Source: Christensenella sp. UBA1431 (GTDB taxonomy: Bacteria; Bacillota; Clostridia; Christensenellales; UBA1431). Taken from it: a DNA stretch of 11,374 bases. The translations under genes and the position numbers were made by a program. Numbering within the stretch: position 1 is the first letter of the stretch; the number at the start of each line of letters is the position of its first letter. Below the pieces are notes generated by a model. The model had not been told where the DNA came from, searched no databases, and worked only from the letters and a program-made list of their open reading frames with translations. The stretch covers positions 202 through 11,575 of the forward strand of contig DCTV01000031.1 of NCBI GenBank assembly GCA_002329665.1, in the 5' to 3' direction. Below are positions 6,777-11,374 of the stretch, in pieces.

Positions 6777-8219
6777 ATGGTGAACGACAAGGCTTTGAAA
6801 ATGCGAAAGCTTCCCACGGGGATCACGGGGCTGGACGAGATACTGCTGGGTGGGCTTCTGCCCGGCAGTTCATGTTTGCTCCGGGGCGGGCCCGGCACGG
6901 GCAAGACGACGATCGGGGTGCAGTTCCTCGCGAAGGGCGCGAAGTCGGGGGAGCGCGTGCTGTTCATCACGCTCGAGGAAAACGAGGCTCAGATACGCAA
7001 AACCGCGGAAAATTTGGGCCTCGACGTTTCGGGCGTCTCTTTTTTGGACCTCAGCCCGAGCTCGGTTTTTTTTACGGAGGCGCAGAGTTACGACATCTTC
7101 TCCACGGCGGAAGTGGAAAAGGAACCGATCACGCAGCGCATCGTCGAGGAAGTCGGGCGGATAAGGCCCAAACGCGTCTTCGTAGACCCGCTGACCCAGT
7201 TCAGGTACCTTTCGGCGGACAGGTTCCAGTTCCACCGGCAGGTCCTTTCCTTTCTCCGCTTCCTCACCGACAGCGGCGCCACCGTGATGCTCACCTCGGA
7301 GAGCAGCCCGGAAGCGCCGGACAGCGACGTTCAGTTCCTCGTGCACGCGGTGGTTCAGCTCGAAAGCGAACGCGGCGCACGCTCGCTTTCGGTCATCAAG
7401 TACCGCAATTCCGACTTTTTCCCCGGGTCCCACGCCTACAGGCTTTCGGAGCGGGGCGCCGTCGTGTACCCGAGACTGGACCCGAAGAAATACGGCCGTC
7501 CTTTCGAAACGAAGGTGCTCTCGACGGGGATACGCGAGATCGACAATCTCCTGGGCGGCGGCATCGAATCCGGCACCGTCAGCATGATCTCCGGTCCGCC
7601 CGGGGTCGGCAAAACCACGCTGGGCATGCAGATGGCCGCCGCCGGCGCCGCCCGGGGCGAAAAAACCGTCGTCTTCTCTTTTGAAGAGAAACCGGAGATG
7701 ATCCTCGCGCGGTGTGACAGCGTAAACATACGGGCCCGGTACAGGGCGGATGCGCTGTCGGTGCACAGCATCGAGCCCGTGTCCTATATGGCGGAACAGT
7801 TTGCGCTGCTGGTGCGCAACATGGTCGAGAAAGAAGGCGTGAAGCTGGTCATGCTGGACAGCGCCAGAGGCTACGGCATCGCGATGAAAAACGAAAATCC
7901 GGACGCTCACCTCTACATGCTGTGCAAATATCTTAGGAACATGGGCGTGACCGTGCTCTTAACGGTCGAACTCAACAACATCACGGGGAATTTCAAGGTC
8001 ACCGAGAACGGGATCAGCTACATTGCGGACAACATCGTATTCTTACGGTATCTGGAAATGCGGGGGGAGATGAAAAAGGCCATAGGCGTGCTCAAGAAGA
8101 GGCGGAGCGACTTCGAAAAGACGCTTCGGGAATTCGAAATCACCTCCGGCGGCCTGAAGATCGGTGAGCCGCTGACCAAGCTTCGCGGGATACTCCGCGG
8201 GGAACCGCAATGGGTGTGA
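6777..8219 (+). CDS. KaiC-like double-domain RecA-family ATPase
   Basis: 480 residues with two tandem RecA-like domains, as in the cyanobacterial clock protein KaiC (about 519 residues). Domain I begins KLPTGITGLDEIL and has Walker A GGPGTGKTT (37-45), the paired catalytic glutamates TLEE (Glu67, Glu68) and Walker B RVFVDP (Asp137). Domain II begins STGIREIDNLLGGG and has Walker A GPPGVGKTT (273-281), SFEEKP (Glu303, Glu304) and Walker B LVMLDSA (Asp361). The C-terminal part carries the KaiC-type YLEMRGEMKKAIGVLK stretch. At the position of KaiC Ser431-Thr432 this protein has Ser414-Tyr415, so serine is kept and threonine is not. ATG 6777 is chosen because it follows GGGGTG (6764-6769) and the promoter; the frame is open further upstream. 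It is the first gene of an operon with a receiver and a histidine kinase, so a signalling role is inferred. A clock function is not shown. Confidence 0.88.
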   Translation: MVNDKALKMRKLPTGITGLDEILLGGLLPGSSCLLRGGPGTGKTTIGVQFLAKGAKSGERVLFITLEENEAQIRKTAENLGLDVSGVSFLDLSPSSVFFTEAQSYDIFSTAEVEKEPITQRIVEEVGRIRPKRVFVDPLTQFRYLSADRFQFHRQVLSFLRFLTDSGATVMLTSESSPEAPDSDVQFLVHAVVQLESERGARSLSVIKYRNSDFFPGSHAYRLSERGAVVYPRLDPKKYGRPFETKVLSTGIREIDNLLGGGIESGTVSMISGPPGVGKTTLGMQMAAAGAARGEKTVVFSFEEKPEMILARCDSVNIRARYRADALSVHSIEPVSYMAEQFALLVRNMVEKEGVKLVMLDSARGYGIAMKNENPDAHLYMLCKYLRNMGVTVLLTVELNNITGNFKVTENGISYIADNIVFLRYLEMRGEMKKAIGVLKKRRSDFEKTLREFEITSGGLKIGEPLTKLRGILRGEPQWV

Positions 8220-8222
8220 GAT

Positions 8223-8597
8223 ATGAGCAAGCGTTATTGTGTGCTCACGGTCGAATCGGAATCCGGGAACTTCCAGGTGCTTTCCCGTTTTCTTAAAAAA
8301 CTGGGCGTCGAGGCGCTCAGGGTGCATTCACTCGACGACATCCGGGCGGCGCTGGATTCGGGCAGGCCGGTGTTTGCGGCCATCATCGACGTCAGGGGGC
8401 AAGGCGCCGAGGTCCAGGATTACTGTAGATTTCTTAACGAAAAAGGCGTCCCGGCGCTCGTCATATTCCCCGGCGAAAGCTTTAAAGGGTCTCGACCGGG
8501 TTACGGGTGCGGCGCGAAATGGGTCTTTAAAAAGCCGGTCATCATGCGGGAACTGGCCGACTGCATCCGCACGTGCCTGCCCAATGAAGCGCGGTAA
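8223..8597 (+). CDS. Stand-alone receiver-like (CheY-type) protein, degenerate
   Basis: This 124-residue single-domain protein has a response regulator receiver fold and no output domain. The phosphoacceptor-like Asp56 lies at the end of strand 3 (AAIIDVRG) and the conserved Lys-Pro pair is KKPV (Lys104-Pro105). Other pocket residues are altered: the usual Asp-Asp after strand 1 is replaced by Glu-Ser-Glu-Ser (11-14), and the Thr/Ser after strand 4 is replaced in VIFPGES. Phosphorylation may therefore be weak or lost. The start codon is 3 nt after the kaiC-like stop and the next gene follows 8 nt after its own stop, so the three are almost certainly co-transcribed and perhaps translationally coupled; the ribosome site is weak. 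It could relay phosphate from the kinase, act as a phosphate sink, or bind the KaiC-like ATPase; these are inferences. Confidence 0.75.
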   Translation: MSKRYCVLTVESESGNFQVLSRFLKKLGVEALRVHSLDDIRAALDSGRPVFAAIIDVRGQGAEVQDYCRFLNEKGVPALVIFPGESFKGSRPGYGCGAKWVFKKPVIMRELADCIRTCLPNEAR

Positions 8598-8605
8598 CAG
8601 GGTGC

Positions 8606-9835
8606 ATGGTTTTGGAAACGATACTCGTCGCCCTGGAAAACAGGACAAATTCAAGGTTGATCGCCGATCTGCTCAGGAAACAGTATTCGATCCACCGTTA
8701 CATGGGAGAGAAGCGCATCCCGCCCCTGTACGACCTGATCATAACGGACGGGTTCACGCTGTCTTTTTTCAGGGAAAAGCAAATCCCGCTCAAAAACAGC
8801 CAGGACGCTTTGTTCCGTCCCGTGCTCCTCGTCACCCCTAAAAAAGACGTCAACCTCATCACCGGCCAGGTCTGGCAGGACATCGACGAGGTTATCACGA
8901 CCCCCATCTCCAAGATGGAACTACTCGTTCGGGTGGAAACGCTCCTTTATTACCGCCGTAAGTCGGTCCGGCTCAAGGAAAAAAGCGCGCTTCTGGCCCA
9001 GGACGTCGGGCGGCTCAGGGACGAGACCGAGATGCTCGTCGATTCGTTCGCCAGCATCTCGCACGAACTGCGCACGCCGCTGACCGTCATGCTCGCCGGC
9101 ATCGAGTCCATGACCGCGCAGCTGACGAAAGGAGGGCTCAGTCCCGAGGAATCCCTCCACTCCCTTAAGATCATGAAGCACAACGGCCTGAGGCTTTTGC
9201 GGATCATCACCAACCTTCTGGACATCATTAGGATCGACGCCGGCGGCATGTCGCTGTTTTTGAGGAACCTCGACCTGAAAGCAACCCTCTCCCGGATCGT
9301 AGAGTCCGTCGGGGACTACGCCCGGCTCAAACAGATCGATCTCTCCTTCGCTTCCAACGCCAAACGCAGCGTGATCGCCGTGGACGAGGACAAGTTCGAC
9401 CGCATCATGCTCAACCTGCTTTCCAACGCCATAAAATTCACCGGCGCGGGCGGCAGAATCCGGCTTTGCCTGCAGGACGGGCGCGACGGCGAAACCGTCG
9501 TCATCGCGGTCGAGGACGACGGGCCGGGCATCCCCCTCGATAAGCAGGACAGCATATTCGAACGTTTCAGCCAGGGGGACGCGGCGTCCAAAATAGGCGC
9601 CGGAGGCTGCGGCCTCGGCCTGTCGCTGGTCAAGTCACTCGCCGAACTGCACGGCGGCTGCGTATTTTTGGAGAGCGCGCCCGGAAAGGGCAGCACGTTC
9701 TTCGTCGAACTGCCTGTAAAAACGCTGGCCGCCGGGGCGCCGCAGAGGAAAGGCGCCGGCCTTGAAAGCCAGATCTACCTGGAACTGTCCGACTTCCGGC
9801 CAAAGGAGGACAATGCGCCCATAACGCCGGAATAA
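8606..9835 (+). CDS. Histidine kinase with N-terminal pseudo-receiver domain
   Basis: 409 residues with no membrane segment, so a cytoplasmic sensor kinase. Residues 1-115 form a receiver-like domain (TILVALEN, YDLIITDG with Asp48, PVLLVTP, then DEVITTPISKMELLVRV). The acidic pair is missing and the conserved Lys is Thr99, so it is probably a protein-binding or non-phosphorylated module. A predicted helical linker (about 116-145) leads to the phosphoacceptor helix SISHELRTPL (His153). The ATPase domain shows N box NLLSNAIKFT (Asn274), G1 EDDGPGIP, F box IFERFSQGD and G2 GCGLGLSLV, all intact. A 38-residue tail follows the catalytic domain. It is the last gene of the KaiC operon, and no DNA-binding response regulator is encoded here. 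The layout recalls SasA, the KaiC-sensing kinase of cyanobacteria, but the sensor domain is receiver-like and not KaiB-like. Confidence 0.88.
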   Translation: MVLETILVALENRTNSRLIADLLRKQYSIHRYMGEKRIPPLYDLIITDGFTLSFFREKQIPLKNSQDALFRPVLLVTPKKDVNLITGQVWQDIDEVITTPISKMELLVRVETLLYYRRKSVRLKEKSALLAQDVGRLRDETEMLVDSFASISHELRTPLTVMLAGIESMTAQLTKGGLSPEESLHSLKIMKHNGLRLLRIITNLLDIIRIDAGGMSLFLRNLDLKATLSRIVESVGDYARLKQIDLSFASNAKRSVIAVDEDKFDRIMLNLLSNAIKFTGAGGRIRLCLQDGRDGETVVIAVEDDGPGIPLDKQDSIFERFSQGDAASKIGAGGCGLGLSLVKSLAELHGGCVFLESAPGKGSTFFVELPVKTLAAGAPQRKGAGLESQIYLELSDFRPKEDNAPITPE

Positions 9836-9847
9836 ACTCATCATCTC

Positions 9848-9878
9848 CCCCGCAAAGCTGCGCTTTGCGGGGTTTGTT
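9848..9878 (+). terminator. Intrinsic terminator of the KaiC operon
   Basis: An 11-pair perfect stem (9848-9858 with 9862-9872) around a TGC loop is followed by TTTGTT. It starts 13 nt after the kinase stop codon. Its core GCAAAGC-TGC-GCTTTGC closely resembles the hairpin core at 3946-3960. Confidence 0.75.
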
Positions 9879-9952
9879 CGGGCGGGGTTCACGGGCGCTG
9901 TTCGGGAAAGGCTTTGCGGGTATTTGCTCGGGCGGGGCCTGATGGGCGGCAG
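9862..9952 (+). repeat. Imperfect tandem repeat, period about 49 nt
   Basis: Copy one (9862-9900) and copy two (9911-9952) share GCTTTGCGGG, then TTTG-TCGGGCGGGG with T or C at one position, then a divergent GGGCG-rich end. The first copy begins inside the right arm of the operon terminator, suggesting local duplication of terminator-adjacent DNA followed by drift. Confidence 0.45.
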
Positions 9953-10156
9953 ACTGTACAGACAAGATGCGCCTTCCCGATAAAAAATCGAACTTCGTTT
10001 GCGTTGACACGGTTTTATCGTCACGGCGCGAACCTGCGGCTTGCGCCTATTTTCTTGCGGAATAAGGCAGAGGGATTCGCGGTTGTACACTCCTTTGGCG
10101 GATTTTACCGGCAACGCCCGGGCGGAAACCGGCGAACGCGAACGATAAGGCGCCGC

Positions 10157-10186
10157 GCATATTTCGGCCGAATACAACCATAATAA
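10157..10186 (+). promoter_or_regulatory. Candidate sigma-E (sporulation) promoter for the 61-residue gene
   Basis: GCATATT (10157-10163) matches the Bacillus sigma-E -35 consensus KMATATT at all seven positions. CATAATAA (10179-10186), 15 nt later, keeps the CATA core of the -10 consensus CATACAHT but not its last bases. The leader to the ATG at 10292 would be about 100 nt. This is a consensus match only. Confidence 0.35.
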
Positions 10187-10291
10187 GGGCGTGGCCGGCC
10201 GGCGATGCAAATGCCTCTTCAGGGCCCGACGAATCCCGTCCCCGGGCGTCGCGGCCGGCCCGGAATCCACTAAGATGCGAAGGTGCGCCCC

Positions 10292-10477
10292 ATGCCAAGG
10301 AAACCGAAACCCTCCTGCTGCGACGAGACGCAGGACGCGTTCGACAGGAAGTCGCAACTCACGTCGGCGACGGACTGCACAGGGCTGGTCCCGAGCGGCG
10401 TCCAGGACGACTCCCAGTCGGAATCCTACCACGACCTGTACGACATCCACCAGCAAAAACCCCACCGCCATACGTAA
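10292..10477 (+). CDS. Small Cys-containing protein of unknown function (61 aa)
   Basis: No family is recognised. The 61-residue product starts MPRKPKPSCC and is basic at the N-terminus. A Cys pair (Cys9, Cys10) comes first, then a polar middle with ATDCTGLVPSG carrying a third Cys. The C-terminal half is acidic and aromatic (SESYHDLYDIHQQ) and ends in a His-rich KPHRHT. There is no membrane segment or signal peptide. The ATG at 10292 has AAGGTG (10280-10285) at 6-nt spacing, and a GTG at 10283 falls inside that ribosome site, so ATG is preferred. An intrinsic terminator 58 nt downstream and a sigma-E-like promoter upstream make it a complete single-gene unit, which supports it being real despite its size. 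A role in sporulation is inferred from the promoter only. Clustered Cys and His could bind metal. Confidence 0.6.
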   Translation: MPRKPKPSCCDETQDAFDRKSQLTSATDCTGLVPSGVQDDSQSESYHDLYDIHQQKPHRHT

Positions 10478-10535
10478 AGCGTTATCCGTCGGCGCGTACC
10501 GCCTACGCGGCATGCTTCCTTTCTCTTCCGCCCGC

Positions 10536-10566
10536 ACCGCCCGTTTGCGGCCAGCGGGCGGTTTTT
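10536..10566 (+). terminator. Intrinsic terminator after the 61-residue gene
   Basis: ACCGCCCG (10536-10543) pairs with CGGGCGGT (10555-10562) around an 11-nt loop, and five T (10562-10566) follow, the first being part of the stem. A second pyrimidine run (CTTCCTCTTTTTTC) comes next. Confidence 0.8.
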
Positions 10567-10644
10567 CTTCCTCTTTTTTCGTCTGGCGAAGGCTTCCTTG
10601 CGAATAGACATGTAGCGGAATCGTATTTTAAAGGGGTGGCCGAA

Positions 10645-10893
10645 ATGGAAGGATACCTGCGCCTTATTAAAAAAATCGCCCGCAAACGGCGCGAACTGGA
10701 CCTTCTATTGGAACGCCTTAAAACGGTCTGTCCGCACCGGCAAATCGAAGAAGACAGTTACGTCGAGGATTACGGGACGCAGGAGCGGACGCGGATGGTC
10801 GTGTTCCGCTGCGCGGCCTGCGGACGGTACGCGAGAATGACCGGGGAAGAATACGCCGCGTCGGGCGGCAACCCGTTCAAAACGCCCGGATAA
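10645..10893 (+). CDS. Small putative zinc-binding protein (82 aa)
   Basis: No named family is recognised. The first 27 residues form a charged amphipathic helix, probably a coiled coil (MEGYLRLIKKIARKRRELD). Next come Cys-Pro-His (Cys28 to His30) and, after a 20-odd-residue acidic stretch, Cys-Ala-Ala-Cys in FRCAACGRYARM. Together these give a plausible C-x-H/C-x2-C zinc ribbon. The C-terminus (GGNPFKTPG) looks disordered. The ATG at 10645 is chosen because AAGGGG (10631-10636) lies 8 nt upstream; a GTG at 10636 overlaps that site. No partner gene is adjacent and no clear terminator follows. Small proteins with a helix and a zinc ribbon often bind nucleic acid or other proteins, but nothing here specifies the role. 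Codon use and the ribosome site suggest a real gene. Confidence 0.6.
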   Translation: MEGYLRLIKKIARKRRELDLLLERLKTVCPHRQIEEDSYVEDYGTQERTRMVVFRCAACGRYARMTGEEYAASGGNPFKTPG

Positions 10894-11243
10894 GCGCGGG
10901 GGCCTCAGGCGTCAAACAGCGCGCGGAGCAGGCCGACGCCTCTGCGTATCTCCCCAAGGCAGAGATGCCCGTACCAGATAAGGGCTTGTCCGTATGCATG
11001 TCCTTCACGATGCCGTGATACCCGACGGTCGATCCACCGCCTTCCCGGGGATGATGCCGTTCACCGCGCTCACCCTTTTTGTTTTGCTGCCCGGGGGAAA
11101 AGGCGCGCCTTGCGAAATAGTCCAAAAGACTGCTGGTCGCCGCGGGGATGTCTGCCGCCGGCCGTGCGGCCTCTCCCGAGCCCCTTCATTATCGGGCCGG
11201 GGTTTGGGCAAGCTATGGAAAAACAGCGAAGGGGTTTTTCGCG
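10894..11243. other. 350-nt region with no supported gene
   Basis: Two small hairpins lie near the start (AGGCGTC 10907-10913 with GACGCCT 10935-10941; CTCTGC 10940-10945 with GCAGAG 10959-10964), neither with a T tract. On the minus strand, 10905-11060 is an open stretch without a start codon whose last 31 residues look protein-like, possibly a gene remnant. No promoter for ku is convincing. Confidence 0.4.
11226..11242 (+). promoter_or_regulatory. Ribosome site of ku inside a small hairpin
   Basis: GCGAA (11226-11230) pairs with TTCGC (11238-11242). The GGGG of the AAGGGG ribosome site lies in the 7-nt loop and its two A in the stem, directly before the ATG at 11244. The stem is only five pairs, so any effect on translation would be mild. 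Confidence 0.3.
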
Positions 11244-11374
11244 ATGCAAACCGTATGGAAGGGCGCAATCAGCTTCGGGCTCCTGAACGTTCCGGTGAAA
11301 ATGGGGGCCGCCACCCACCGGGAGAACGTGGCCTTCAGGCAGCTGCACAAGGCCTGCAACACCCCCATAAACCA
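11244..11374 (+). CDS. ku: Non-homologous end-joining protein Ku (partial, N-terminus)
   Basis: The first 43 residues are present and the gene runs off the end. MQTVWKGAISFGLLNVPVKM and the following FRQLHKACNTPIN match the highly conserved start of bacterial Ku, a homodimeric ring protein that binds broken DNA ends and recruits the ligase LigD. In Bacillus it serves repair in dormant or germinating spores. The ATG at 11244 has AAGGGG (11229-11234) at 9-nt spacing. Residue 2 is Gln where Arg is common, with no expected effect. ligD, the usual partner, would be expected just beyond the window but cannot be seen. Confidence 0.92.
   Translation, partial: MQTVWKGAISFGLLNVPVKMGAATHRENVAFRQLHKACNTPIN

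Larger units (their letters stand above)
9836..10291. other. 456-nt region without a gene: terminator, tandem repeat, promoter
   Basis: Beyond the operon terminator this stretch contains an imperfect tandem repeat (9862-9952), a sigma-E-like promoter (10157-10186) and paired GGCCGGCC palindromes (10193-10200 and 10253-10260). An 89-codon plus-strand frame from TTG 9914 and long minus-strand frames cross it. None has a ribosome site or recognisable domain, and they are not called. Confidence 0.5.

Noticed and set aside
6870..7910. Long minus-strand open frame antisense to the KaiC-like gene (346 codons)
   Set aside because: It lies wholly opposite a gene with clear Walker motifs. Its translation is Arg/His-rich with no domain, typical of antisense frames in GC-rich DNA.
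8606..8950. KaiB-like sensor domain in the histidine kinase, as in SasA
   Set aside because: The strand pattern YDLIITDG, PVLLVTP and DEVITTPISKMELL fits a receiver fold, not the thioredoxin-like KaiB fold.
9914..10183. Plus-strand frame of 89 codons from TTG
   Set aside because: It begins inside the tandem repeat with a rare start codon and no ribosome site, and shows no protein-like features.
9635..10537. Minus-strand open frame of about 300 codons across the kinase end and the following gap
   Set aside because: It runs antisense to the kinase C-terminus, the terminator and the small gene, and has no domain or ribosome site.

Overview
The window comes from a GC-rich bacterium, most likely a spore-forming member of the Bacillota (Clostridia-like). 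The grounds are strong AGGAGG-type ribosome sites, a CotJC-type manganese catalase, a bacterial Ku gene, a sigma-E-like promoter ahead of a small cysteine-containing gene, and a fibronectin-type surface protein. The species cannot be named from this stretch alone.

Layout. 1-304: C-terminal end of a fibronectin type III surface protein, followed by a terminator. 537-1730: argJ, standing alone with its own promoter. 1761-2432 (minus): manganese catalase, convergent with argJ. 2574-3764: AAA+ ATPase of the DUF815 family, divergent from the catalase. 3765-4083: GC-rich palindromes and a back-to-back terminator pair. 4084-5052 (minus): TIM-barrel protein of the sugar phosphate isomerase/endonuclease IV superfamily. 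5053-5391: a gene-free gap with three 28-34 nt direct repeats at 61 and 63 nt spacing. These look like a miniature, decayed type I-E CRISPR array. 5392-6591 (minus): M24 family Xaa-Pro type peptidase.

6777-9835 is a compact three-gene operon: a double-domain KaiC-like ATPase, a stand-alone receiver-like protein with a damaged phosphorylation pocket, and a histidine kinase with an N-terminal pseudo-receiver. It has a good sigma-A-type promoter upstream and an intrinsic terminator downstream. It is the most interesting unit in the window: a KaiC ATPase coupled to a phosphorelay outside cyanobacteria, with no KaiA or KaiB gene in view.

9836-10291 is gene-free but holds an imperfect tandem repeat, paired GGCCGGCC palindromes and a sigma-E-like promoter. 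It is followed by a 61-residue unrecognised protein (10292-10477) with its own terminator, and an 82-residue putative zinc-binding protein (10645-10893). After a gap with no supported gene, the window ends inside the start of ku (from 11244), the non-homologous end-joining protein.

Apart from the KaiC operon, the genes look like independent transcription units and do not form one pathway. Several (catalase, small sigma-E-linked gene, Ku) fit spore formation or spore survival, which is an inference from family knowledge.
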